A model generated the notes under the pieces. That model did no database searches. It was not told where the DNA came from and saw only the letters and a program-made list of their open reading frames with translations. Below are positions 17,791 through 25,060 of a DNA stretch of 64,000 nucleotides, piece after piece (the stretch's first letter is position 1; each line of letters starts with the position of its first letter). The translations under genes were made by a program, and so were the position numbers. Origin of the DNA: Actinophytocola sp036402745 (GTDB lineage Bacteria > Actinomycetota > Actinomycetes > Mycobacteriales > Pseudonocardiaceae). Where the stretch lies: NCBI RefSeq assembly GCF_036402745.1, contig NZ_DASWSJ010000043.1, forward strand, positions 35,255 through 99,254, read 5' to 3'.

Positions 17791-18751
17791 CCCGATGGCC
17801 GTGCCGGCGCGGGGTGAGCCGGACGTTCGGTAGGTCGGGGGCGGGGATCCGGGCGCCGCCGTGGCCGTGGACGGTGCCGAAGCGGGTCTGGCCCCGCGCC
17901 TCCCAGTCGGCGCGCGCGGCGGCGATCTCGTCGTGGCTGCGGCCCACGAAGTTCCACCACATGACGAGCTCGTCCGGGAACGGCTCGCCGCCGAGCAGCA
18001 GCGCGCGCACCGGCCGGCCATCGGTGGCCAGGGCGAGCTCCGCGCGTCCGGTGCCGAGGTAGAGCATGCGCCCGGCGGGCACCGCGACGCCCGAGACGAC
18101 GAGCGTGTCGTCGATCGCCAGCAGCGCGTGCTCGAAGTCCGGGCGCAGCGGGACGGTGGTGGCGGCGTGCGCGGCCACCCGCAGGTCCGCGCCGAGCAGC
18201 GGCGTGTGGACGGTGGCCGGCGAGGAGACGTCGCCGACCGTGCCGACGAACACGGTGGCCGTGACGCCGCCGTGGGCGTAGGTCGGCAGCTCGACGTGCT
18301 GCTCGAACGCGGGTGCCATGCCGGCCTTCGCCGCGGGCAGCGCCACCCACAGCTGCATCGCGTGCAGGGGCGCGCCGTCGTCGATGGAGATCTCGGAGTG
18401 GGCGACGCCGTGGCCGCCGGTCATCAGGTTCAGCTGGCCGGGCCGGACCAGCACGTCGCTGCCCACGCTGTCCCGGTGGTGGATCTGCCCCGCGAGCAGC
18501 CAGGTGACGGTCTGCAGCCCGGTGTGCGGGTGCGGCAGCACGCTCATCGGCGTGCTGTTGGGCCCGAACAGGTCGAGGAAGCACCACGCGCCGACGGTGG
18601 GCAGGGTGCGCTGCGGCAGCAGCCGGTCCACGCGGATCCCCCGCAGGCCACCGAGCGGCACGTCCCGCGGCGCGAACACCAGGGCGACCGCGTGGTCGTC
18701 GGCGGCGGTCCGGCAGACGAGCACGTCGGGGTGGGAGTCCAGGTTGCTCAA
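17786..18751 (-). CDS. pirin-family cupin protein
   Basis: Two-cupin pirin protein, 321 residues. The metal site is visible as HPHTGLQTVTW (His74, His76) and GHGVAHSE further on, with the C-terminal cupin containing ALLLGGEPFPDELVMWWNFVGRS. Family members bind iron and some act as quercetin dioxygenases or redox-dependent cofactors. A TTG at 18751 is taken as start because GGAGGT lies four bases ahead; no good ATG or GTG with a ribosome site exists nearby. It stands alone. Confidence 0.85.
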   Translation of the reverse strand: MSNLDSHPDVLVCRTAADDHAVALVFAPRDVPLGGLRGIRVDRLLPQRTLPTVGAWCFLDLFGPNSTPMSVLPHPHTGLQTVTWLLAGQIHHRDSVGSDVLVRPGQLNLMTGGHGVAHSEISIDDGAPLHAMQLWVALPAAKAGMAPAFEQHVELPTYAHGGVTATVFVGTVGDVSSPATVHTPLLGADLRVAAHAATTVPLRPDFEHALLAIDDTLVVSGVAVPAGRMLYLGTGRAELALATDGRPVRALLLGGEPFPDELVMWWNFVGRSHDEIAAARADWEARGQTRFGTVHGHGGARIPAPDLPNVRLTPRRHGHRG

Positions 18752-18787
18752 ACTACCTCCGGGATGTTGCTGGTGCCGCGTCCCGGC

Positions 18788-19117
18788 TCAGGACTGACTC
18801 TCCGGGGGAGCCTCGATGTGGCCCTTGTACTTGTCGACGTTCTTGCGCAGGTACGCGGAGATGAACGGGCACAGCGGCACGATGACCTTGTCCCGGGCCA
18901 CCGCGTCGTCGAGTGCGCCCGAGGCCAGCACCTTGCCCAGGCCCCGGCCGGCGAAGGCGTCGTCGACCTCGCTGTGGGTGAACACCACCCGGTTGCCGCT
19001 GTCGTGGTACTGGGCGAACCCGGCGAGCTTGTCGCCGACGTAGAGCTCGTAGCGGTACTTCTCGGCGTTCAGCTCGACCCGGGCGTCCTGCGTGTCCGCC
19101 GCCGGTTCCTCGGCCAT
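18788..19117 (-). CDS. small GNAT-like N-acetyltransferase (YjdJ type)
   Basis: Short GCN5-related protein of 109 residues. VDDAFAGRGLGKVLASGALDDA is the acetyl-CoA pyrophosphate loop, preceded by GFAQYHDSGNRVVFTHSEV; LCPFISAYLRKN closes the domain. This compact class (about 90-110 residues) is widespread and its substrate is unknown. The ATG has AGAGGT at proper distance. It lies 36 bases from the pirin gene on the same strand. Confidence 0.82.
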   Translation of the reverse strand: MAEEPAADTQDARVELNAEKYRYELYVGDKLAGFAQYHDSGNRVVFTHSEVDDAFAGRGLGKVLASGALDDAVARDKVIVPLCPFISAYLRKNVDKYKGHIEAPPESQS

Positions 19118-19137
19118 GGCACCTCTTCTCGTGGGCT

Positions 19138-19524
19138 CTACCGCGATCGTCCCAGAGTTCGCGCCGCCGTGCGCAGCCGCTCGTCGAGCTCCGCGTGGTC
19201 GGCGAGGAACCAGATGTCGGTGCCCTTGTTGATCTCGTGGACGAACGCCCGGAACGAGTCGCTCGCCAGGTGCGTGGTGATGTCGCCCAGCACGACCAGG
19301 CGGATGCGGTAGGCGCCGAACTTGCGCACGACGTCGCCGGCGACCCCGGTGCTGAGCGTGAAGAACCGCGCGTCCACCCGGTCGGCCGGCACGACGACGG
19401 CCGACGCCTGCTCGTTGAACGCCGCGCCGACCAGCTCGACGGCGTCGCTCTCGCTGCCGAGCGCCGGCTCGTCCGGCTCGACGGTCAGCACCCGCACCCC
19501 GTGCGTCTCCGAGATCGTGTTCAT
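19138..19524 (-). CDS. DUF4180-type protein
   Basis: Protein of 128 residues that matches the DUF4180 family in size and layout: a DAVELVGAAF segment, VVPADRVDARFFTLSTGVAGDVVRKF, then IRLVVLGDITTHLASD and a C-terminal FVHEINKGTDIWFLAD. No catalytic motif is recognised and no function is known. The ATG at 19524 is the first plausible start; the region upstream of it is not coding on this strand. Confidence 0.72.
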   Translation of the reverse strand: MNTISETHGVRVLTVEPDEPALGSESDAVELVGAAFNEQASAVVVPADRVDARFFTLSTGVAGDVVRKFGAYRIRLVVLGDITTHLASDSFRAFVHEINKGTDIWFLADHAELDERLRTAARTLGRSR

Positions 19525-19582
19525 ACCCGCAGTGTCTCCGGATCGGACCGCGCGCGCCACCGAGTAACTCCGTTGGGCCACA

Positions 19583-19614
19583 ACGAGGTCAGCCCGGCAC
19601 GAGGTCAGCCCGGC
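19583..19614. repeat. 16-bp tandem duplication at the end of the DUF402 gene
   Basis: Two perfect head-to-tail copies of ACGAGGTCAGCCCGGC. The right copy contains the stop codon of the leftward DUF402 gene; the left copy lies just beyond it. Probably slippage. Confidence 0.8.
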
Positions 19615-20195
19615 ACGGTGATGACCGGGCCCAGCGGGGAGGGCAGGGCGGCGAGGGCGCGCAGGCGCTGCGGCGGGAAGTCGACCCAGTCGTCGACGGG
19701 GTCGCGGGCGGCGTGCAGGTGGCGGTCGAGGAAGCGCTGCCAGCGGCGGAGCCCGTCGATGGCGGTGCGGACGTCGAGCCGGCCCTCGTCGAGGGCGTCG
19801 GCGTACTCGTGGAGGTCGAGCAGCCGCTGGTGCCGGCCGTCGGTGGGCACCATGACGTCGACGTAGAGGTCCCGCAGCACGACCGAACCCTCGGCGCTGC
19901 TGACGTGGATGAGGTCGACGTACCAGGTGCTCGGCTCGCCGCGGTCGGCGTCGATGCCGGCGATCTCGCCACCGTCCGGGGTGCGCATCCGCCGCCAGCA
20001 CGGCCGGGCCATGCTCACGCCGAGGTCCAGCAGCACGAACACCCGCTCGAGCAGCGTGCGGCCGGGCCACGGGACGAACCGGTCGGGTAGCTGGAACTCG
20101 TAGGCGAGGGTGTCGCCGATGCGCACACCCGGCAGCGGGCCGAACGGCGGCACCGGATCCCCATGGGCGCCCCGCCAGACCTCGACGTGCTTCAT
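19605..20195 (-). CDS. DUF402 domain protein
   Basis: Protein of 196 residues with the DUF402 signature: STWYVDLIHVSSAEGSVV, then VLRDLYVDVMVPTDG and LLDLHEYADALDEGRL (about residues 85-140). DUF402 domains occur in nucleoside phosphatases (YgaC/Ntdp type) and RNA-binding proteins; the acidic and aromatic residues that bind the metal in those enzymes seem present. The ATG has AGGAA seven bases upstream and lies 17 bases after the ccsB stop, so it may be the last gene of the ccsB operon. Confidence 0.8.
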   Translation of the reverse strand: MKHVEVWRGAHGDPVPPFGPLPGVRIGDTLAYEFQLPDRFVPWPGRTLLERVFVLLDLGVSMARPCWRRMRTPDGGEIAGIDADRGEPSTWYVDLIHVSSAEGSVVLRDLYVDVMVPTDGRHQRLLDLHEYADALDEGRLDVRTAIDGLRRWQRFLDRHLHAARDPVDDWVDFPPQRLRALAALPSPLGPVITVPG

Positions 20196-20212
20196 GGATC
20201 ATTCCTACACGC

Positions 20213-21163
20213 TCAGCCGCCCGCGTAGGAGTGCAGTCCGGCCACCACCAGGTTGACGAAGAACAGGTTGAACAGCACCACGACGAGCCCCGCGAGGTTG
20301 AGCCACGCGGCGCGCCGGCGCTGCCAGCCCGCGGTGGCCCTGGCGTGCAGGTAGGCCGCGTAGCAGACCCAGGTGACGAACGCGACCGTCTCCTTGGGAT
20401 CCCAGCCCCAGTACCGGCCCCACGCCGACTCCGCCCAGATCGCGCCGGTGACGATCGCGAAGGTGACCGTGAGGAAGCCGAACACCCCGCTGCGGTAGGC
20501 GAGCCGGTCGAGAAACTCCGGCGCCGGCAGCCGGGAGGCCTTGGGCCCGGGCTGGGTGCCAGGATGATCGGCGCGGTACTCCGCGAGGAGGTGCAGCCCG
20601 CTCGTCACGCCGGACACGAGGAAAACGCCGCTCGCCATGATGGCCGCGGCCACGTGGATGACGATCCAGTACGAGCGCAGCGCCGGCTGCACCGCGGCGG
20701 CCTCGGTGTAGAGGAGGTTGCCGGCGAGGAACAGCACGAGCGCGACGGGCAGCAGCACGAACACCGCGATGCGCCGCACGGGATGCCGGCGCAGGACCGA
20801 CAGCCACGCGCCGACCGCCACGAGGCCGAACGCGGACAGGTACTCGTACATGTTGCCCCACGGGACCCGCGCGGTCGCGAACCCGCGCAGCACCACCGAC
20901 GCCAGGTGCAGCAGCGCGCCGAGCACGGTGACCGAGACACCGACCCGGCCCAGCCGGTCGCCGAGGGGCAGTGCCGTCGTGGGTGCCGGTGCGAGTGCCG
21001 GCGTGGGTGCCGTCGCGGGTGCCGGTGCGGCGCCGGCCATGGCGGGCTGGCTGGCCGGCCGGCGGGCCAGCACGTACTCGGTGGCCGACAGCAGGGCGGC
21101 CAGCATGTAGCCGCCGACCGCGCTGGTGAACAGCCAGTCGCTCAGCACGGCGGGGCTCGGCAT
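20213..21163 (-). CDS. ccsB: CcsB/ResC-type cytochrome c biogenesis protein
   Basis: Polytopic membrane protein (316 residues, about eight hydrophobic segments) of the system II haem export/ligation family. The tryptophan-rich signature WGRYWGWDPKETVAFVTWV near the C-terminus is diagnostic, and the preceding VPWGNMYEYLSAFG is also typical. A Pro/Ala-rich linker follows the first helix. The ATG at 21163 overlaps the upstream stop by one base, so it is coupled to the two small membrane genes before it. No ResB partner lies in the window. The operon begins at a BlaI-type operator. Confidence 0.9.
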   Translation of the reverse strand: MPSPAVLSDWLFTSAVGGYMLAALLSATEYVLARRPASQPAMAGAAPAPATAPTPALAPAPTTALPLGDRLGRVGVSVTVLGALLHLASVVLRGFATARVPWGNMYEYLSAFGLVAVGAWLSVLRRHPVRRIAVFVLLPVALVLFLAGNLLYTEAAAVQPALRSYWIVIHVAAAIMASGVFLVSGVTSGLHLLAEYRADHPGTQPGPKASRLPAPEFLDRLAYRSGVFGFLTVTFAIVTGAIWAESAWGRYWGWDPKETVAFVTWVCYAAYLHARATAGWQRRRAAWLNLAGLVVVLFNLFFVNLVVAGLHSYAGG

Positions 21164-21570
21164 CACGACTCCGGCCGGGCGGTGGTGCGCAGCCACCACA
21201 GGCCGAGCAGCGGCAGCACGGCGGGCACGTAGCCGTAGCCCTGGCCGTAGTCCGACCACACGGTGGCGTCCGGAAACGCTTGCGGGTCAACGAGGCTGAG
21301 CGTGCCGACGGCCAGCACGCCGACCAGCTCGACCACAATGGACACCGTGGCCACGCGGCGCGAGGTGCGGTTGCCGCGGGCCAGGCACACGGTCGCGACG
21401 AGGTAGACCACCGCGGCGAACGCGGACAGCAGGTAGGCGAGCGGCGCCTCGCCGAACCGGGTGCCGAGCTGCACCGCCGAGCGCGCGGTGGCGGCCAGCG
21501 CGAACACGGCGTAGACCGTGATCAGGATCCGGCCGGGGCCCGACCGGGTGCGGGTGGCGAGGTCAGACAT
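21163..21570 (-). CDS. small integral membrane protein
   Basis: Protein of 135 residues with four predicted membrane helices (about 15-35, 42-64, 72-92, 112-128) and the loop VWSDYGQGYGYVPAVLPLLGL before the last. Not recognised as a named family. Its ATG overlaps the end of the preceding gene by eight bases and its stop overlaps ccsB, so the three are co-translated. A role in respiration or envelope maintenance with CcsB is a guess from position. Confidence 0.75.
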   Translation of the reverse strand: MSDLATRTRSGPGRILITVYAVFALAATARSAVQLGTRFGEAPLAYLLSAFAAVVYLVATVCLARGNRTSRRVATVSIVVELVGVLAVGTLSLVDPQAFPDATVWSDYGQGYGYVPAVLPLLGLWWLRTTARPES

Positions 21571-21943
21571 GGGCGTCCCACACCTGGCCGAGCCGCAGGA
21601 TCATCACCGGGATCGTGAGGCAGCCGATCACCAGCACGCCCGGGCCCCAGCGGGTCCGCTCGGCGAGTGACCAGAGCGCGGCCAGCGGGATGATCACCAG
21701 CGGCCCGACGAGGTAGCCGAGGAACGAGAGCTTCTCGACGTCGCGGTCGGTGGTGAACAGCTGGACCACGCCGACGACCGCCTGGCCGAGCAGGCCGAGC
21801 TCCAGCAGTGCCAGCACGCCGAGCAGGCCCACCCCGTGCCAGCGGTCGGGCCGCACCGGGCGGCCGGCGATCATCAGCACGACGGCCCACAGCGCGGCGC
21901 CGAGCGCGACGAAGGTGAGCGTCGTCGAGAGGACATCGATCAC
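21563..21943 (-). CDS. small integral membrane protein, first gene of the ccsB operon
   Basis: Protein of 126 residues with about four hydrophobic helices (4-25, 41-62, 74-93, 103-118) and no recognised motif. The start is a GTG at 21943 with GAAGGG seven bases upstream; that ribosome site overlaps the left arm of the BlaI-type operator, so repressor binding would block expression. It is the first gene before the 135-residue membrane gene and ccsB. Function unknown. Confidence 0.72.
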   Translation of the reverse strand: MIDVLSTTLTFVALGAALWAVVLMIAGRPVRPDRWHGVGLLGVLALLELGLLGQAVVGVVQLFTTDRDVEKLSFLGYLVGPLVIIPLAALWSLAERTRWGPGVLVIGCLTIPVMILRLGQVWDAHV

Positions 21944-21954
21944 GGTGCCGCCCT

Positions 21955-21975
21955 TCTACTACGGTCGGTAGTAGA
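21955..21975. promoter_or_regulatory. BlaI-type operator upstream of the ccsB operon
   Basis: Perfect inverted repeat TCTACTAC-N5-GTAGTAGA. The TACTAC/GTAGTA half-sites match the known recognition pattern of actinobacterial BlaI repressors, and a BlaI gene lies 1 kb away. The site overlaps the Shine-Dalgarno of the 21943 gene and lies 10 bases past the M56 gene stop. Confidence 0.7.
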
Positions 21976-21984
21976 TCGTACGGG

Positions 21985-22851
21985 TCAGATCACGAGGAAG
22001 CTCAGCGGGGTCGACACCAGCACCAGGCCGGTGGCGAGGACCAGCCAGCGCGCCGCGCGGGAGAGCGGCTCGGTGCTGGTCAGCCGGTCGAGCCGGGCCT
22101 GGATCGCGCGGTCGGCGATGGCCATCGTGCCGGCGGGCGTGCCCCCGTCGAACCGGCGCAGCGCGGTGGCGAGCTCGCGCGTGCCGCCCGCCCGGCACGC
22201 GCCCTCGTCGGCACGCATCTCCACGAGCAGCGCCACCGCCTCGGCCGCGACCCGGCCCAGTGGCAGCCGGCGCAGCGCGGCGAACGGCAGGAGGACCAGG
22301 TCGTGGCGCTCGCGGGCGTGGGTGCGCTCGTGCGCGAGGACCGCCGCGATCTCGGCCGGCCGCAGCGCCCGCAACGCGCCGGAGCTGAGCACCACGCGGG
22401 AGCGCCGGCCGGGCAGGCAGTAGGCGACGGTGAGCGGGTGGTCGAGGATCAGCGCACCCGGCGCGGCCGGGTCCTCGCGGGCCACGAGGGACAGCGTCGC
22501 GCGGTGCCGGCGCCGGGTGCGGAGCACGGCGAGCCAGGACCAGCCGAGCATCGCCAGCAGTGCCCCGGCGAGCCCGGCCGCCGCGGCGAGGGCGGCCACG
22601 TGCACCGGGGTGAGGTCCGCGGGGGCGCCGGTGAGCCAGCGGTGGACCGCGGTCGGCACGTCGCGGTGGTAGGGCGCGAGGCCGACGGTGAGCGCGGCGC
22701 CGACCGCGCACAGGACGAACGTGAGCCCGACCAGCTGCCACAGCAGGATCCCGGTCCGCGGCGAGCGCCACACCCAGCGAGCCCCGGCCAGCGGCGGCAC
22801 GGCGAGCATGCACACGGCCGCCGTCACCACGAGGTGCAGCGTCGCGTTCAC
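21985..22851 (-). CDS. M56/BlaR1-like membrane zinc metallopeptidase
   Basis: Membrane peptidase of 288 residues: three N-terminal helices, a cytoplasmic zincin domain with HERTH at 174-178 followed by ERHD, and a C-terminal helix (about 267-285). The family cleaves or signals to BlaI-type repressors; unlike full BlaR1 it has no extracellular penicillin-binding sensor domain. It lies downstream of blaI on the same strand, the usual pairing (compare Rv1845c/Rv1846c). An 85-base gap with a tandem repeat separates them. Confidence 0.87.
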   Translation of the reverse strand: MNATLHLVVTAAVCMLAVPPLAGARWVWRSPRTGILLWQLVGLTFVLCAVGAALTVGLAPYHRDVPTAVHRWLTGAPADLTPVHVAALAAAAGLAGALLAMLGWSWLAVLRTRRRHRATLSLVAREDPAAPGALILDHPLTVAYCLPGRRSRVVLSSGALRALRPAEIAAVLAHERTHARERHDLVLLPFAALRRLPLGRVAAEAVALLVEMRADEGACRAGGTRELATALRRFDGGTPAGTMAIADRAIQARLDRLTSTEPLSRAARWLVLATGLVLVSTPLSFLVI

Positions 22852-22880
22852 GACACGCCCTCGTGGGCTCGGTCGCCGTG

Positions 22881-22938
22881 TGTCATTGGTTCGCTCGCAA
22901 GCTCGTTCTGTGACATTGGTTCACTCGCAAGCTCGTTC
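22881..22938. repeat. two tandem 28-bp units between blaI and the M56 gene
   Basis: TGTCATTGGTTCGCTCGCAA plus GCTCGTTC (22881-22908) is repeated at 22911-22938 with two changes, period 30 bases. The right copy runs into the blaI stop codon. Each contains the near-palindrome GCTTGCGAGC on the other strand. Role unknown. Confidence 0.75.
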
Positions 22939-23290
22939 ACGGCTCGGGGTCCCGGGCGTCGGCCAGGGCCTGGCTCAGCGTCTCGGCGTCCGGAGTGGAC
23001 ACCGACTGGGCGAACCGGGTGAGCGCGGCGTCCCGGTCGCCGGTGAGCGCCAGCGCGTCGAGCATCAGCTGGGCCACGTAGCCCTCCCGGCTGTTGACCG
23101 GCTCGTACCGCCAGGCCCGCCCGTCCCGGTGCCGGCGCACGAAGCCCTTCTTGGCCAACCGGTCGAGCACGGTCATGACCGTGGTGTAGGCGAGGTCGCG
23201 CCCGGCGAGCGCGGCGGCGACGTCGCGCACCACCACCGGTTCGGCGCGGTCCCAGAGGACCTCCATCACCGCGCGCTCGAGCTCACCCAC
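22937..23290 (-). CDS. blaI: BlaI/MecI/CopY-family repressor
   Basis: Winged-helix repressor of 117 residues: MGELERAVMEVLWDRAEPVVVRDV, then YTTVMTVLDRLAKKGFVRRHRDGRAWRYEPV, the recognition helix and wing of the BlaI family, and a C-terminal dimerisation segment. Start is a GTG at 23290 without an obvious Shine-Dalgarno. It precedes the M56 peptidase gene. No TACTAC/GTAGTA site is seen in its own upstream region, but one lies before the ccsB operon. Confidence 0.88.
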   Translation of the reverse strand: MGELERAVMEVLWDRAEPVVVRDVAAALAGRDLAYTTVMTVLDRLAKKGFVRRHRDGRAWRYEPVNSREGYVAQLMLDALALTGDRDAALTRFAQSVSTPDAETLSQALADARDPEP

Positions 23291-23361
23291 GCGGACGAGC
23301 CTAGAGGGCGGCCCCGGACCTGCTGGCGCGGATGGCGGAGGGCGACGTGCTCGGCCGGCGC

Positions 23362-24120
23362 TCAGTCCGCCTCGGCCTGGCCGGTCCAGCCGGAGGACTC
23401 GAGGGCCTCGAGGCCGCGGCGCACGATCGACTGGGTGAGCGCCGCGGCCAGGTCGGCCTCCCGCTCCTCGTAGGCCCGCAGCAGCCGCCCGTGGTCGGCG
23501 ACCGAGGACCGCAGCCGCCCGGGCAGCGAAAGGCTCAGGTGCCGCAATTGCAGCGTGCGCACGCCGACGCTGTCGAGAACGCGCCGGACCGTGCTGTTAC
23601 CGGCGATCGCGGCCTCATTGTTTCGGAAACCGACATTCAGCCAGAAGAAGCGATCGACATCGCCGGCCTCGGCTGCCACTTCCAGCTGCCGGTGGCACTC
23701 GCGGAGTATCGCTATCTCGGATTCAGCTGCATTTCCCACAATGCGGCGGCTCACCAATGCATACAGGGTGGCCCGCAGCTCATATATTTCCCGCACCTCG
23801 TCGAGCAGGAGCCGGCGCACCCGCGGCCGGCGATGTGCGGCGATCTCGACCAGGCCCTCCCGCTCCAGCGTGAGCAGGGCTTCCCGAACCGGCGTGCGGC
23901 TGCTCCGGAACGTGCGGGCGAGCTCGACCGAGTTGAGGTCGTCGCCGGGGCGCAGCCGCGCCTCGACAATGGCGGTGCCGACCGAGACCAGGATCTGGTC
24001 GACGACGCTGTCCGCGTTCTCCGACCGGCCCAGTACCCGCAGTATCTCGAGATGCCCGGCGGACGGCTCGGCGCCGATCGGCCGCACCTTCGAGTTTCCC
24101 GCGGATTTGGTGGTCGTCAT
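23362..24120 (-). CDS. GntR-family (FadR/FCD subgroup) regulator
   Basis: GntR regulator of 252 residues. The winged helix spans about 48-112 (IVEARLRPGDDLNSVELARTF, then SSRTPVREALLTLEREGLVEI); an all-helical FCD-type effector domain follows (IYELRATLYALVSR). The middle of the gene (23.55-23.80 kb) is richer in A and T than its neighbours. A TATTAT hexamer lies eight bases before the ATG with no ribosome site, which suggests a leaderless mRNA. It is divergent from a second GntR gene. Confidence 0.87.
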   Translation of the reverse strand: MTTTKSAGNSKVRPIGAEPSAGHLEILRVLGRSENADSVVDQILVSVGTAIVEARLRPGDDLNSVELARTFRSSRTPVREALLTLEREGLVEIAAHRRPRVRRLLLDEVREIYELRATLYALVSRRIVGNAAESEIAILRECHRQLEVAAEAGDVDRFFWLNVGFRNNEAAIAGNSTVRRVLDSVGVRTLQLRHLSLSLPGRLRSSVADHGRLLRAYEEREADLAAALTQSIVRRGLEALESSGWTGQAEAD

Positions 24121-24127
24121 GGGCCAG

Positions 24128-24133
24128 ATAATA
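24128..24133 (-). promoter_or_regulatory. -10 element of a probable leaderless promoter
   Basis: TATTAT read leftward, ending eight bases before the ATG at 24120. No Shine-Dalgarno lies between. The -35 region is not convincing. Confidence 0.35.
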
Positions 24134-24318
24134 GCGTGAGAATCATGACGGATCGCGCGGGTCGGTTAATCGGGAAATGGAAGATCAGAACTGTGCGCCC
24201 GGTGTGCGGTCGTGGCGGCTCCTCAGTGGACCGGCAGCCGCACCCGGAAGGTGGCGCCCCGGCCCGGCCCGCCCGCGTTCCCAGCAAACTCCCAGGCTCG
24301 CCGGCGGGTACCCTGCGG

Positions 24319-24338
24319 ATTGTTGAGCGATACAATCG
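24319..24338 (+). promoter_or_regulatory. promoter and operator region of the second GntR gene
   Basis: TACAAT (24331-24336) is a near-consensus -10, about 40 bases before the GTG at 24377. Overlapping it are ATTGT-N8-ACAAT (24319-24336) and CGAT-ACA-ATCG (24328-24338), inverted repeats that suit a FadR-type dimer. The rest of the 256-base divergent region (24121-24376) shows nothing further. Confidence 0.4.
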
Positions 24339-24376
24339 TAGGTGGATCTCGCAGGTCAGGAAGGGTGGGAGCATCG

Positions 24377-25060
24377 GTGAGCCCGGATCTGGAGCTGGCG
24401 GCCGATCGCAGGCTGCTGGGGCGGACCAGCACGGTCGAGCGGCTGGCCGACATCCTGCGGGCGCGGATCACCGAGGGCCACTTCTCCCCGGGCGAGCGGT
24501 TGGCGGAGGACTCGATCGGCCGGGCGCTGGGAGTCTCCCGCAACACGCTGCGTGAGGCGTTCCGGCTGCTCACCCACGAGCGGCTGCTGGTGCACGAGCT
24601 CAACCGCGGCGTCTTCGTCTGCAAGCTCACCGTCGACGACCTCATCGACCTGTACCGGGTCCGCATGCTCGTCGAGTGCGGCGCGGTGCGCGCCCTCGAC
24701 GGCCACCCGCCCGAGACCGGCGACCTGGCCGCGGCCGTCGCGCAGGGCGCCGAGGCCATGCGCGCGTCCGACTGGCGCGCGCTCGGCACCGCGAACATCC
24801 TTTTCCACCAGGGGATCGCGGCGCTCGCCGGCAGCCCGCGGGTCGACGAGCTGATGCGCGGCGTGCTGGCGGAGCTGCGGCTGCACTTCCACTCGATGGC
24901 CGACCCGCGCCGGTTCCACGAGCCCTACCTGGAGCGCAACCGCGAGATCCTGTCGGTCATCGAGACCGGCGACGGCCAGGCCGCGGAGCGCCTGCTGCGC
25001 AAGTACCTCGACGACTCCGAGCACCAGCTGGTCGAGGCCTACCGGGCCGCCGGGGACTGA
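24377..25060 (+). CDS. GntR-family (FCD) regulator
   Basis: GntR/FadR-type regulator, 227 residues. Winged helix: LRARITEGHFSPGERLAEDS, then LGVSRNTLREAFRLLTHERLL (about residues 27-70). The FCD domain shows DLYRVRMLVECGAV, NILFHQGIAALAGS and YLERNREILSVIETGD, which supply the His residues of its metal site. GTG at 24377 is chosen for GGGAG six bases upstream. It ends 22 bases inside the convergent PxpBC gene and is the likely regulator of that operon. Confidence 0.88.
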   Translation: MSPDLELAADRRLLGRTSTVERLADILRARITEGHFSPGERLAEDSIGRALGVSRNTLREAFRLLTHERLLVHELNRGVFVCKLTVDDLIDLYRVRMLVECGAVRALDGHPPETGDLAAAVAQGAEAMRASDWRALGTANILFHQGIAALAGSPRVDELMRGVLAELRLHFHSMADPRRFHEPYLERNREILSVIETGDGQAAERLLRKYLDDSEHQLVEAYRAAGD

